Shown in pieces: positions 34,451-43,595 of a stretch of DNA of 64,000 nucleotides. This DNA is from Duganella sp. BJB476. GTDB taxonomy: Bacteria > Pseudomonadota > Gammaproteobacteria > Burkholderiales > Burkholderiaceae_D. The notes beneath the pieces are model-generated. The model searched no databases, was not told the DNA's origin, and was given only the letters and a program-made list of their open reading frames with translations. Made by a program: the position numbers and the translations under genes. Numbering within the stretch: the first letter of the stretch is position 1; each line of letters begins with the position of its first letter. The stretch covers positions 930,001 to 994,000 of the forward strand of contig NZ_QVIO01000001.1 in the NCBI RefSeq assembly GCF_003416895.1, in the 5' to 3' direction.

Positions 34451-35356
34451 TTACTGCAGCAAGGACATAACCAGGGACGACGTGCTGTTCGACTGCTTCA
34501 GCATGGCGGTACCAGCTTGCAGCAGCATCTGGCTGGAGGTCATGTTCGACGACTCAGCTGCGAAGTCGGTATCCATGATACGGCCCTTTGCAGCTTTGGT
34601 GTTGGTCGAAATGTTCGACAAGTTGTTGTACACGTGGTCCAGACGGTTAGCGGCTGCACCCAGCGACGAACGGATGCCGCCGACTGCGTCGATGGCGGTG
34701 CTGATGGTGTCGATGGCGTTGTTCGCTGCGGTCTGGCCGGCGGCGTTGCTGGCCGATGCGGTACCGTCGGTGCCGTCGGAGATCTCGGTGCCGACTGCCG
34801 CGCCGCCTGCTGCGTAGCGTGCGGAAACGTTGGTCAGGGCGGTGCCGGTCAGGGCGGTCATGGCGGTCGACAGGTCGATCGACATGGTTTCAGCCTTGGT
34901 GGCGCCGATCTGGAAGGTCATTGCCGAAGCGATCGTGCCGCCGTCCATCAGCTTGGCGCCGCCGAAGGTGGTGTTTTTCATGACGTTGTTCAGTTCGCTA
35001 CCCAGCGCGTCGAACTCGGACTGCAGTGCAGCCTGGTCTTTTGCGGTCGACGAGGCATCGGCTGCCTGGGTGGCCAGATCTTTCATGCGGGTCAGCATGG
35101 TGGTGACTTCGTCAAACGCGCCTTCGGCGGTTTGCAGCATCGAGATCGAGTTCTGGGTGTTACGCATAGCCATGGCCATGCCGCTGGTCTGGGCGGTCAG
35201 ACGGGTTGCGATTTGCAGGCCTGCAGCATCGTCCATGGCCGAATTGACACGGAAGCCGGTGCTCAGGCGGGTCTGCGAAGTCGACAGCGCCATCTGGGTG
35301 CGGGAGATCGAGTTCTGTGCGGAAAGGGCCGCAGCGTTAGTGTGAAGGCTCAGCAT
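34451..35356 (-). CDS. flagellin (LafA-type)
   Basis: A 301-aa flagellin, the only one in the window. The N-terminal D0/D1 (MLSLHTNAAALSAQNSISRT, then RLSTGFRVNSAMDDAAGLQI) and C-terminal (NRLDHVYNNLSNISTNTKAA, then ESSNMTSSQMLLQAGTAMLK) domains are complete; the central domain is short. The start MLSLHTN and the segment MRNTQNSISMLQTAEGAFDE recall lateral flagellins such as Vibrio LafA more than typical FliC. CAGGAG lies seven bases upstream of the ATG. Codon use is strongly biased, with lower GC than neighbouring genes, as expected for a highly expressed gene. A sigma-28-like promoter is listed separately. Confidence 0.96.
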   Translation of the reverse strand: MLSLHTNAAALSAQNSISRTQMALSTSQTRLSTGFRVNSAMDDAAGLQIATRLTAQTSGMAMAMRNTQNSISMLQTAEGAFDEVTTMLTRMKDLATQAADASSTAKDQAALQSEFDALGSELNNVMKNTTFGGAKLMDGGTIASAMTFQIGATKAETMSIDLSTAMTALTGTALTNVSARYAAGGAAVGTEISDGTDGTASASNAAGQTAANNAIDTISTAIDAVGGIRSSLGAAANRLDHVYNNLSNISTNTKAAKGRIMDTDFAAESSNMTSSQMLLQAGTAMLKQSNSTSSLVMSLLQ

Positions 35357-35428
35357 GAAATAACTCCTGGTAGGTGGATTCAGTTCGGAGCAACGGATCC
35401 TTTGTGCTCTCCCAAGTACAAGACGACC

Positions 35429-35455
35429 ATATCTGGAAGGACGTTAAATGCTTTG
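35429..35455 (-). promoter_or_regulatory. putative sigma-28 promoter of the flagellin gene
   Basis: On the minus strand CAAAG (CAAA complement of 35452-35455), a 15-base spacer, then CCAGATAT (complement of 35429-35436). The consensus is TAAA, 15 bases, GCCGATAA. Spacing is exact; the -10 box keeps the GATA core with an A insertion-like mismatch. The predicted leader is about 65 bases. Confidence 0.55.
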
Positions 35456-35582
35456 TGGAAATTTATAAAATATTTTTGTAACCGAGGCCGTTTTCCCATC
35501 ATTTTGGCCTGCTGTACAGCCTGTGCATCGCACGATTATGGTCCGCTTTTGCCCGGACGGCGCAATAAATTGTTCCCAGAAT

Positions 35583-35613
35583 AAAAAAACAGCGCGCCAC
35601 CGAGGACGCGCTG
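35583..35613 (-). terminator. intrinsic terminator after ETF-QO gene
   Basis: On the minus strand CAGCGCG, ten bases, CGCGCTG, then seven T (complement of 35583-35589). It lies 25 bases after the stop of the ETF-QO gene and isolates it from the flagellin promoter. Confidence 0.88.
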
Positions 35614-35637
35614 CTGTGCTTTCGTTGCTTTTTTGTC

Positions 35638-37314
35638 TTACATGTTCGGATAGTTCGGGCCGCCGCCGCCTTCCGGGGTGATCCAGACGATATTCTGGGT
35701 CGGATCCTTGATATCGCAGGTTTTGCAATGCACGCAGTTTTGCGCATTGATCTGCAGGCGGTCGGCGCCTTCGTCGGTCTTGATGAACTCGTACACGCCG
35801 GCAGGGCAGTAGCGCGCTTCCGGACCGGCGTACTGGGCCAGGTTGACGTCCACCGGCACGCTCGGGTTCTTCAAGGTCAGGTGGATGGGCTGGTCTTCGG
35901 CGTGGTTGGTGTTGGAAATAAACACCGACGACAGGCGGTCGAAGGTCAGCTTGCCGTCCGGCTTGGGATAGCTGATCGGCGTGAACTGCGCGGCCGGTTT
36001 CAGGCATTCGTGGTCGGCGTGGCTGTGGTGCAGGGTCCACGGCGCCTTGCCGCGGAACACCAGCTGGTCGATGCCGGTCATCAGCGAGCCCAGGTACAGG
36101 CCCTTGTTCAGCCATGGCTTGACGTTGCGCGCCACGTGCAGCTCTTCGTGCAGCCAGGACTTTTCAAAGGCGACCGGGTAGGAGGCCAGTTCGTCGTGCT
36201 GGCGGCTGGCGCCCAGCGCTTCGAACACGGACTCGGCGGCCAGCATGCCGGACTTGATGGCGGCGTGGCTGCCCTTGATGCGGCTCATGTTGAGGAAGCC
36301 GGCGTCGCAGCCGATCAGCGCGCCGCCCGGGAAGACCAGCTTCGGCAAGGATTGCAGGCCGCCGGCGGTGATCGCGCGGGCGCCGTAGGAGATGCGCTTG
36401 CCGCCTTCGAAGAAGGTCTTGATGGCCGGATGGGTCTTGTAGCGCTGGAATTCCTCGTACGGCGACAGATAAGGATTCTCGTAGTTCAGGCCGACCACGT
36501 AGCCGACCATGACCTGGTTGTTTTCCAGGTGGTACAGGAAGGAGCCGCCGTAGGTCTTGCTGTCCAGCGGCCAGCCGGTGGTGTGGACCACCAGGCCGGG
36601 CTGGTGCTTGGCCGGGTCGATTTCCCACAGTTCCTTGATGCCGATGCCGTAGGATTGCGGGTCCTTGCCCTTGTTCAGGTCGTACTTGGACATCAGCTGC
36701 TTGCCCAGGTGGCCGCGCGCGCCTTCGGCGAACAGGGTGTACTTGCCGTGCAGTTCCATGCCTAGCTGGAAGTCCGAGCCGGCTTCGCCGTCGCGCTTGA
36801 CGCCCATATTGCCGGTGGCCACGCCCTTGACCGAGCCGTCGTCGTTGTACAGGATTTCGGCGGCAGGGAAGCCGGGGAAGATTTCCACGCCCAGCGCCTC
36901 GGCCTGCTGGCCCAGCCAGCGCACCACGTTGCCCAGCGAGATCACGTAGTTGCCGTGGTTTTCAAAGCAGGCCGGCAGCAGGAAGTTGGGGGTCTTGATG
37001 GCCTTGGTTTCGGTCAGGAACAGCACGCGGTCTTCGGTGACTTCGGTGTTCAGCGGTGCGCCTTTTTCCTTCCAGTCAGGGATCAGTTCGGTCAGGGCCT
37101 TGGGGTCCATCACGGCGCCGGACAGGATATGGGCGCCCAGCTCGCCGCCTTTTTCCAGCACGACGACCGACACTTCCTGGCCTTTTTCGGCGGCCAGCTG
37201 CTTGATCTTGATCGCCGCCGACAAGCCCGCAGGGCCGCCGCCGACGATCACGACGTCATACTCCATCGCGTCGCGTGGGCCGTACTGTTCAACTAGATTT
37301 TGTGGCTGTGTCAT
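35638..37314 (-). CDS. electron transfer flavoprotein-ubiquinone oxidoreductase
   Basis: ETF-QO, 558 aa, is a membrane-associated FAD/4Fe-4S enzyme that passes electrons from ETF (fatty-acid and amino-acid dehydrogenases) to ubiquinone. The FAD-binding Rossmann motif is VIVGGGPAGLSAAIKIKQLA at residue 21. The C-terminal ferredoxin segment has NCVHCKTCDIKDPTQNIVW and an upstream Cys in YCPAGVYE, giving the four cluster ligands. It ends in the conserved GGGGPNYPNM. The length is normal. It diverges from the SDR gene across about 200 bases. Confidence 0.97.
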   Translation of the reverse strand: MTQPQNLVEQYGPRDAMEYDVVIVGGGPAGLSAAIKIKQLAAEKGQEVSVVVLEKGGELGAHILSGAVMDPKALTELIPDWKEKGAPLNTEVTEDRVLFLTETKAIKTPNFLLPACFENHGNYVISLGNVVRWLGQQAEALGVEIFPGFPAAEILYNDDGSVKGVATGNMGVKRDGEAGSDFQLGMELHGKYTLFAEGARGHLGKQLMSKYDLNKGKDPQSYGIGIKELWEIDPAKHQPGLVVHTTGWPLDSKTYGGSFLYHLENNQVMVGYVVGLNYENPYLSPYEEFQRYKTHPAIKTFFEGGKRISYGARAITAGGLQSLPKLVFPGGALIGCDAGFLNMSRIKGSHAAIKSGMLAAESVFEALGASRQHDELASYPVAFEKSWLHEELHVARNVKPWLNKGLYLGSLMTGIDQLVFRGKAPWTLHHSHADHECLKPAAQFTPISYPKPDGKLTFDRLSSVFISNTNHAEDQPIHLTLKNPSVPVDVNLAQYAGPEARYCPAGVYEFIKTDEGADRLQINAQNCVHCKTCDIKDPTQNIVWITPEGGGGPNYPNM

Positions 37315-37517
37315 GGTCTGTTCTTATAGTGGTCAAATAGGTGGAGGGAAATTTAAGCACGAGTGTGCTTCTTTTTCGCCCGGAATGCAATGTGGGCGCC
37401 ATTTTGAGGGACATTATTAGACACTGCAATCTAATACTGGCGATTTGTGTAATCATAACGATACGACAGCCACGCTGTCGGCAATTCATCACTTATACCA
37501 AACACTAGGAGTAGCTC

Positions 37518-38294
37518 GTGGGCATAGAAGTCAACTTTGAGGGAAAAATTGCGCTGATCACCGGCGCCTCCAGCGGTCTCGGAGCCCGGTTTGCCAAAGT
37601 GCTGGCCCAGGCCGGCGCCCAGGTGGTGCTGGCCTCGCGCCGCACCGAGCGCCTGAAGGAGTTGCGCGCCGAAATCGAGGCGGACGGCGGCGCCGCCCAT
37701 GTGGTCAGCCTGGACGTGACCGACTTCGCCAGCATCAAGTCGGCCATCGCCCATGCCGAGACCGAGGCCGGGCCGATCGACATCCTGGTCAACAACTCGG
37801 GCGTGTCGACCACCCAGCGGCTGGTCGACGTCACGCCGGAAGATTATGCCTTTGTCATGGACACCAATCTGCGCGGCGCCTTCTTCGTGGCCCAGCAGAC
37901 CGCCAAGCGCATGATCGCGCGCGCCAAGGGCGACCCGACCAAGAAGCACCGCATCATCAATATCGCTTCGGTGGCGGGCTTGCGGGTGATGCCGCAGATC
38001 GGCGTGTATTGCATGAGCAAGGCCGGCGTGGTGCAGATGACCAAGGCCATGGCGGTGGAGTGGGGCAAGTACGGCATCAACACCAACGCCATCTGCCCGG
38101 GCTACATCTCGACCGAGATCAACGAGGAATACTTCGCCAGCGAGCAGGGCCAGAAGCTGATCGACATGCTGCCGCGCAAGCGCCCGGGCAAGCCGGAAGA
38201 CCTGGACGGCCTGCTGTTGCTGCTGGCCGGTGAAGATTCCAACTTCATCAACGGCGCCATCATCTCCGCCGACGACGGCATGACCGCGATGTAG
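37518..38294 (+). CDS. short-chain dehydrogenase/reductase
   Basis: A 258-aa SDR oxidoreductase. The cofactor motif TGASSGLG, the structural NNSG motif and the catalytic S/YxxxK (NIASVAG, then YCMSKAG) are intact, as are the PG and the end FINGAIISADDG. It starts with GTG at 37518, with AGGAG seven bases upstream. The substrate cannot be told from sequence; the neighbours (ETF-QO, scoAB, bdhA) suggest acyl or hydroxyacyl metabolism. Confidence 0.93.
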   Translation: MGIEVNFEGKIALITGASSGLGARFAKVLAQAGAQVVLASRRTERLKELRAEIEADGGAAHVVSLDVTDFASIKSAIAHAETEAGPIDILVNNSGVSTTQRLVDVTPEDYAFVMDTNLRGAFFVAQQTAKRMIARAKGDPTKKHRIINIASVAGLRVMPQIGVYCMSKAGVVQMTKAMAVEWGKYGINTNAICPGYISTEINEEYFASEQGQKLIDMLPRKRPGKPEDLDGLLLLLAGEDSNFINGAIISADDGMTAM

Positions 38295-38303
38295 CAGCGC
38301 TGC

Positions 38304-38864
38304 TTATAGTTGGAGGCCGACCAGCTTGTGCACCAGTTCCGATGAGGTGGCGGCCGAGAATTTGCGCATCAGCTTGGCGCGGTGCATTTCCACCGTGCGC
38401 GGGCTGAGGTCGATCTGGCGGGCGATGGTCTTGCTGGTCTTGCCTTCGACCAGCAGCGCGGCGATCTCCCGTTCGCGCGGGGTCAGCTCGGCTGTCACCG
38501 GGCGTTTTTCGCTGACGTCCTCAAAGGTCCAGATGCCCGGCCCCAGCGGTTCGGACGCCTTCATCGAATGGCCGGTGACATGACACCAGAACAGTTCGCC
38601 GTCGGCGCGGCGCATGATGCGCTCGTCCGAATAGCGGCCCTTGGCGTTCATGATGGGGATGATGCGGTCGCCGGTGCGCAGGAACTCATCCATCGTCGGG
38701 TACAGCACCACGAAGGACAAGCCTTGCAGCTCGCTGCGCGCGTAGCCGAACATCGAGGCCAGCGCCTCGTTGCAGGACTGGATGACGCGGTTCTCCGAAA
38801 TGCACATGCCGACCGGCGCGTGCAGGAAAATGGATTCGTAATCGATGACCGGAGCATTGTTCAT
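38304..38864 (-). CDS. PAS-LuxR transcriptional regulator
   Basis: A 186-aa regulator with an N-terminal PAS domain (VGMCISENRVIQSCNEALAS, then MFGYARSELQG; the later WCHVTGHSM fits the PAS core) and a C-terminal LuxR/GerE helix-turn-helix (LTPREREIAALLVEGKTSKT, then IARQIDLSPRTVEMHRAKLM). There is no receiver domain, so it probably senses a small molecule or redox state directly. It diverges from scoA across 129 bases, so it is a candidate regulator of scoAB; this is inference. Confidence 0.92.
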   Translation of the reverse strand: MNNAPVIDYESIFLHAPVGMCISENRVIQSCNEALASMFGYARSELQGLSFVVLYPTMDEFLRTGDRIIPIMNAKGRYSDERIMRRADGELFWCHVTGHSMKASEPLGPGIWTFEDVSEKRPVTAELTPREREIAALLVEGKTSKTIARQIDLSPRTVEMHRAKLMRKFSAATSSELVHKLVGLQL

Positions 38865-38993
38865 GTGTGGGGGCGGCAGGTAGTTCTACGGTATTGTGCT
38901 TTTGATTTGCGTATTCTATGCTGAGACGCCTCGTCGCTAGTGCATTTAATAATGTTAGCAACGGATTCAGCAACACACTATAAAGGGACACCC

Positions 38994-39692
38994 ATGAATA
39001 AAATCTATCCTGACGCCGCCGCAGCGCTGGCGGGCGTCGTACAAGACGGGCAAACCATTGCGGTTGGCGGCTTTGGCCTGTGCGGCATCCCCGAGGCGCT
39101 GATCGGCGCGCTGCGCGATTCCGGCGTCACCGGCCTGACCGCGATCTCCAACAACGCCGGCGTCGACGGCTTCGGCCTCGGCCAGCTGCTGGAAACCCGC
39201 CAGATCAAGAAGATGATCGCCTCCTACGTGGGCGAAAACAAGGAGTTCGCGCGCCAGTACCTGGCCGGCGAACTGGAACTGGAATTCACGCCGCAAGGCA
39301 CCTTGGCCGAGAAGCTGCGCGCCGGCGGCGCCGGTATTCCGGCCTTCTTCACCAAGACCGGCGTCGGCACCATCGTCGCCGACGGCAAGGAAATCCGCGA
39401 ATTCGACGGCGAGCAGTACGTGATGGAACGCAGCCTGGTGGCCGACGTCTCGCTGGTCAAGGCCTGGAAGGCCGACAAGGCCGGCAACCTGGTGTTCCGC
39501 AAGACCGCCCGCAACTTCAACCCGAACGCCGCGATGGCCGGCAAGATCACCATCGTCGAAGTCGAGCAGCTGGTGGAAATCGGCGAGATCGACCCGGACG
39601 CCGTGCACCTGCCGAGCATCTTCGTACACCGCATCGTGGTCAACGCCACGCCGGAAAAACGCATCGAGCAGCGCACCGTGCGCGCAAACTAA
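38994..39692 (+). CDS. scoA: succinyl-CoA:3-ketoacid CoA transferase subunit A
   Basis: A 232-aa CoA-transferase alpha subunit that activates acetoacetate with CoA from succinyl-CoA, together with ScoB. The CoA-transferase I signature is [20 protein letters not shown], with [20 protein letters not shown] and [20 protein letters not shown] typical of the A subunit. The ATG at 38994 follows AAGGGA. The stop is 17 bases before scoB. Confidence 0.95.
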   Translation: MNKIYPDAAAALAGVVQDGQTIAVGGFGLCGIPEALIGALRDSGVTGLTAISNNAGVDGFGLGQLLETRQIKKMIASYVGENKEFARQYLAGELELEFTPQGTLAEKLRAGGAGIPAFFTKTGVGTIVADGKEIREFDGEQYVMERSLVADVSLVKAWKADKAGNLVFRKTARNFNPNAAMAGKITIVEVEQLVEIGEIDPDAVHLPSIFVHRIVVNATPEKRIEQRTVRAN

Positions 39693-39709
39693 GAATATCG
39701 GAGATTACT

Positions 39710-40360
39710 ATGGCATGGACTCGTGACGAAATGGCCGCGCGCGCGGCGAAGGAATTGCAGGACGGTTACTACGTCAACCTCGGCATCGGCTTGCCGACCC
39801 TGGTGGCGAACTACGTGCCGGCAGGCATGGAAGTATTCCTGCAATCGGAAAACGGCTTGCTGGGCATCGGCCCGTTCCCGACCGAAGATGAAATCGACGC
39901 CGACCTGATCAACGCCGGCAAGCAGACCGTGACGGCACTGCCGGGCGCTGCCTACTTCAGCTCGGCCGACTCGTTTGGCATGATCCGCGGCGGCAAGATC
40001 AACCTGGCGATCCTGGGCGCGATGCAGGTATCGGAGCAGGGCGACCTGGCCAATTGGATGATCCCGGGCAAAATGGTCAAGGGCATGGGCGGCGCGATGG
40101 ACCTGGTGGCCGGCGTCAAGAAAGTGGTGGTGCTGATGGAGCACGTGGCCACCGCCAAGGACGGCTCGACCTCGCACAAGCTGTTGAAGAAATGCGACCT
40201 GCCGCTGACCGGCGTCGGCGTGGTCGACCTGGTCATCACCGATCTGGGCGTGATGGAAGTCACTGACAAGGGCTTGAAGCTGACCGAACTGGCGCCCGGC
40301 GTCACCAAGGAGCAGATCCAGGCCGCCACCGGCGTGCAGCTCGACACCTCGGCCGTGTAA
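39710..40360 (+). CDS. scoB: succinyl-CoA:3-ketoacid CoA transferase subunit B
   Basis: A 216-aa beta subunit carrying the catalytic Glu in [12 protein letters not shown]. Other family segments are [40 protein letters not shown] and [20 protein letters not shown]. The ATG at 39710 has GGAG seven bases upstream. With scoA and bdhA, it supports use of 3-hydroxybutyrate/acetoacetate, for example from polyhydroxybutyrate. Confidence 0.96.
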   Translation: MAWTRDEMAARAAKELQDGYYVNLGIGLPTLVANYVPAGMEVFLQSENGLLGIGPFPTEDEIDADLINAGKQTVTALPGAAYFSSADSFGMIRGGKINLAILGAMQVSEQGDLANWMIPGKMVKGMGGAMDLVAGVKKVVVLMEHVATAKDGSTSHKLLKKCDLPLTGVGVVDLVITDLGVMEVTDKGLKLTELAPGVTKEQIQAATGVQLDTSAV

Positions 40361-40375
40361 AGCTGGGCTAGCAAG

Positions 40376-40406
40376 CAAAAAGGCACGCCGCGGCGTGCCT
40401 TTTTTT
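40376..40406 (+). terminator. intrinsic terminator after scoB
   Basis: GGCACGCCG directly followed by CGGCGTGCC (40382-40399), flanked by an A run before and seven T after, so it could work for both strands. It lies between scoB and the hypothetical gene on the minus strand. Confidence 0.9.
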
Positions 40407-40426
40407 ATGCAGCCGGCCCGGCGCTT

Positions 40427-41065
40427 TCATTCGCGGCGGCGGGCGATGGTTTTCCAGATCGCGTCCATATGCCGCTTGTAGGCGGCGTTGGCCGGTTGTA
40501 GCAGGGCGGCGTCGTATTGCCGCTTGCCTTGCAGCGCAGGCGCGTGGTCATGAAACTCCAGCTCGCCACGTATCGCCAGCTTGGTGGCGCCTTCGCGCAA
40601 GATCACCTTGACGGTGGAATAGTCGACGCCGCCGCTGCAAAACAGTTTATACGGTATGGTGACTTCGCTGCGGCCGTCGTGGTTCAGGTCGGTGATGCTG
40701 ATGTCGGAGAGGAAAAATTCGGCGTTGTGGTCCAGGACGGGGCAATCGACATTGTCGCGCACGGTCCACTCGACTCGCCAGCGTCCATCCCTGTTGCCGT
40801 AATAGGTGGCGGCCAGTTCGAGATAGTCTTCGTCGCTGTCGGAATTTTGCATTTGCGAGGGGCTGGCCTTGCGGCTCAGCACCAGCAGGTGTTCGCCGTC
40901 GCGGTCGTCGACGCGCCTGGCGTCGACCAGCTTGCCGGCATAGCCGATGTGGCGCGCGGCCAGGTAGATGGCGTCGACCCTGGGCGCGGGTTCGGCGGCG
41001 CCGCCGATGCCGCTCGCCAGGCACAGCAGCGTGGCGGCCTTGATGCGGAAGGATGTGGTTGTCAT
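40427..41065 (-). CDS. secreted protein of unknown function
   Basis: A 212-aa protein with a signal peptide (MTTTSFRIKAATLLCLASGI, cleavage near GGAAEP). The mature part has a calcium-loop-like DLNHDGRSEVTIPYKLFCSG followed by EGATKLAIRGELE. This resembles the pattern of M949_RS01915-type proteins only loosely, so the function is left open. The ATG at 41065 is preferred because it gives the signal peptide; an in-frame start at 41104 lies within the dctA terminator hairpin. Confidence 0.75.
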   Translation of the reverse strand: MTTTSFRIKAATLLCLASGIGGAAEPAPRVDAIYLAARHIGYAGKLVDARRVDDRDGEHLLVLSRKASPSQMQNSDSDEDYLELAATYYGNRDGRWRVEWTVRDNVDCPVLDHNAEFFLSDISITDLNHDGRSEVTIPYKLFCSGGVDYSTVKVILREGATKLAIRGELEFHDHAPALQGKRQYDAALLQPANAAYKRHMDAIWKTIARRRE

Positions 41066-41081
41066 GCCCGGAATATATATG

Positions 41082-41120
41082 AAAAACGCCCCGTAGGCCG
41101 TCATGCAGCGTGCGGGGCGT
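41082..41120 (-). terminator. intrinsic terminator after dctA
   Basis: On the minus strand ACGCCCCG, a 19-base loop, CGGGGCGT, then five T. It ends 16 bases before the start codon of the secreted hypothetical protein, so that gene probably has its own promoter overlapping the T run (TATATA-like) or is expressed by read-through. Confidence 0.75.
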
Positions 41121-41137
41121 GGCCGGGGCAGGGCTGA

Positions 41138-42442
41138 TCAGTGCGCGTGGCGGGTCAGCGGTTGCAGGTCCGGGTCGACCACGGTCGAGCCTGGATTGTT
41201 GAGCTCCTTGTGCAGCGTGTCGTGGTTCAGCTCTTTTTCCCAGTGCGATACCACCACCGAGGCGACGCCGTTGCCGACGAAGTTGGTCAGCGCGCGGCAT
41301 TCGCTCATGAAGCGGTCGATGCCCAGAATCAGCGCCATGCCGGCCACCGGGATGGTCGGCACCACGGCCAGCGTCGCCGCCAGGGTGATGAAACCGGCGC
41401 CGGTGATGCCGGACGCGCCCTTGGAGGTCAGCATCGCCACGCCGAGGATGGTCAGCTCCTGCGTCAAGGTCAGGTCGGTGTTGGTGGCCTGCGCCACGAA
41501 CAGCGCGGCCATGGTCATGTAGATGTTGGTGCCGTCCAGGTTGAACGAGTAGCCGGTCGGGACCACCAGGCCCACCACGGATTTGGAGCAGCCCAGGCGT
41601 TCCAGCTTGGTCATCAGCGAAGGCAGCGCGCTTTCCGACGAGCTGGTACCCAGCACGATCAGCAGTTCTTCCTTGATGTAGGCGATGAACTTGAAGATCG
41701 AGAAGCCGGTCAGGCGCGCCACGGTGCCCAGCACCACCACCACGAACAGGCCGCAGGTCAGGTAGAAGCAGCCCATCAGCGTCGCCAGCGGTTTCAGCGA
41801 GGCGATGCCGTATTTGCCGATGGTGAAAGCCATCGCGCCGAACGCGCCCAGCGGTGCGGCTTTCATGACGATGCCGACCATGCCGAAGATGGCCGCCGAC
41901 AGGTCGTCGATCAGTTTGGTGACCGGCTTGCCGCGCTCACCCAGCAGCGACAGCGCGAAACCGAACAGGATGGCGACCAGCAGCACTTGTAGGATGTCGC
42001 CCTTGGCGAAAGCGTCCACCACGGTGTTCGGGATGATGTTCATCACGAAGTCGATGGTCGACTGGTGCTTGGCTTTTTCCGTGAACTCGGCGATGGACTT
42101 GGTGTCGAGCGTGGCCGGGTCGGCGTTGAAGCCGGCGCCCGGGCGGATGATGTTGGCCACGAACAGGCCGATCACCAACGCGAAGGTGGAGATCACCTCG
42201 AAATACAACAGCGCCTTGCCGCCGACGCGACCGATCTTCTTGATGTCCTGCATGCCGGCGATGCCGGAGACCACGGTGCAGAAAATCACCGGTGCGATGA
42301 TCATCTTGATCAGCTTGATGAAGCCGTCGCCGAGCGGTTTCATGCTGACCGCATCGCCTGGGTAGAAGATGCCTAACAGGATGCCGCAGGCGATGGCGAA
42401 CAACACCTGCACGTATAGAATTTTGTAGAACGGCTTTTTCAC
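41138..42442 (-). CDS. dctA: C4-dicarboxylate transporter DctA
   Basis: DctA, 434 aa, is an inner-membrane symporter for succinate, fumarate and malate (DAACS family). Diagnostic segments are [20 protein letters not shown] at the start, [40 protein letters not shown] (serine-rich re-entrant loop) and [20 protein letters not shown]. The start is GTG at 42442, with AGGAG six bases upstream; the ATG 12 codons earlier lies before this site. It is likely induced by dicarboxylates, but no regulator gene is adjacent. Confidence 0.96.
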   Translation of the reverse strand: MKKPFYKILYVQVLFAIACGILLGIFYPGDAVSMKPLGDGFIKLIKMIIAPVIFCTVVSGIAGMQDIKKIGRVGGKALLYFEVISTFALVIGLFVANIIRPGAGFNADPATLDTKSIAEFTEKAKHQSTIDFVMNIIPNTVVDAFAKGDILQVLLVAILFGFALSLLGERGKPVTKLIDDLSAAIFGMVGIVMKAAPLGAFGAMAFTIGKYGIASLKPLATLMGCFYLTCGLFVVVVLGTVARLTGFSIFKFIAYIKEELLIVLGTSSSESALPSLMTKLERLGCSKSVVGLVVPTGYSFNLDGTNIYMTMAALFVAQATNTDLTLTQELTILGVAMLTSKGASGITGAGFITLAATLAVVPTIPVAGMALILGIDRFMSECRALTNFVGNGVASVVVSHWEKELNHDTLHKELNNPGSTVVDPDLQPLTRHAH

Positions 42443-42545
42443 GGGGTCTCCTCGCGTTTCGGGTGAGGAGATCATCATCCGTCAAAATATGAGACATCAC
42501 CATTGTGGTTAACCGCATTCACAACAGTGATATCCCTTATGCAAG

Positions 42546-42666
42546 GGAAGTTGCTACAAACCGGGCGCAGCGAGGCATGCCGCCGAAGGCAGTGCGCCTG
42601 CACGGCGAGGGCCACACCGCAGGCGTGGCGAAATAACGAAGCTGCGCCCGGTTTTTAGCGACTTCC
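42546..42666. repeat. 121-bp element with 26-bp inverted arms between bdhA and dctA
   Basis: The left arm 42546-42571 and right arm 42641-42666 are inverted copies matching at 24 of 26 bases (starting GGAAGT and ending GGGCGCAGC). They surround a 69-base GC-rich core. The element begins immediately at the bdhA stop codon. It could be a small non-autonomous mobile element, an interspersed palindromic repeat or an extended terminator for bdhA. No open frame is present. Confidence 0.75.
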
Positions 42667-43461
42667 TTACTGGGCCACCCAGCCGCCGTCCATATTCCAG
42701 GCCACGCCGCGGACTTGCTTGGCCGCGTCGCTGCACAGGAACACCGCCAGCGCGCCCAGCTCCTCCGGCGTGACGAACTCGCCGGACGGCTGCTTGTCCG
42801 CCAGCAGCGCTTTCTTGGCGTCCTCGTTGCTGATGCCGTCCTTGGCGGCGCGGGCGTCGACCTGCTTTTGCACCAGCGGCGTCAGCACGAAGCCGGGGCA
42901 GATCGCGTTGACGGTCACGCCGGTGGTGGCGGTCTCCAGCGCGCTGGCCTTGGTCAGCCCGAGCAGGCCGTGCTTGGCGGCGACATAGGCCGACTTGCCG
43001 GCCGAAGCCACCAGCCCGTGGGTGGAAGCCAGGTTGATGATGCGGCCCCAGTTGTTGGCGCGCATGCGCGGCAGCACTAGGCGCGAGGTGTGGAAGGCCG
43101 AGGTCAGGTTGATGGCGATGATGGCGTCCCATTTCTCGACCGGGAAGTCTTCGACATTGGCCACATGCTGGATGCCGGCGTTGTTGACCAGGACATCGAT
43201 GCCGCCAAACTTGTCGCCGGCGAAGCCGATCATGTTCTCGATCTCGACGGGCTTGGACATGTCGGCATTGTGGTAAGCCACCTGCACGCCGAATTCCTTG
43301 GCCAGGTCGGTTTGCAGCTGGGCGATTTCCGCGGCGTCGCCGAAGCCGTTCAACAGCACGTTGGCGCCTTCCGCCGCCAAGGTGCGGGCAATGCCCAGGC
43401 CGATGCCGGAGGTGGAACCGGTCACCAGCGCCGTTTTACCGCTCAAAGTCTTGTTTGCCAT
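42667..43461 (-). CDS. bdhA: 3-hydroxybutyrate dehydrogenase
   Basis: A 264-aa SDR enzyme that interconverts 3-hydroxybutyrate and acetoacetate with NAD. Motifs are TGSTSGIGLGIA, NNAGIQHVANVEDFP, the catalytic NLASTHGL and YVAAKHG, and the family-specific CPGFVLTPLVQKQVDARAAK. It ends in GVAWNMDGGWVAQ. This length and the HVANVEDFP/TPLVQKQ segments are those of BdhA rather than generic FabG. It supplies acetoacetate for ScoAB. Confidence 0.94.
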   Translation of the reverse strand: MANKTLSGKTALVTGSTSGIGLGIARTLAAEGANVLLNGFGDAAEIAQLQTDLAKEFGVQVAYHNADMSKPVEIENMIGFAGDKFGGIDVLVNNAGIQHVANVEDFPVEKWDAIIAINLTSAFHTSRLVLPRMRANNWGRIINLASTHGLVASAGKSAYVAAKHGLLGLTKASALETATTGVTVNAICPGFVLTPLVQKQVDARAAKDGISNEDAKKALLADKQPSGEFVTPEELGALAVFLCSDAAKQVRGVAWNMDGGWVAQ

Positions 43462-43595
43462 AGTGTCCTCTGGAGGGTTGGAGATTAAAGTGGTGCTGCG
43501 CTACACTTCGGTAGGATTTTAAGCGTAACGCCCGGTAAAATGGTATTTCTAAACAGCATTGCACAAATCACTATAAAAACCACCAAGGAAGTCGC

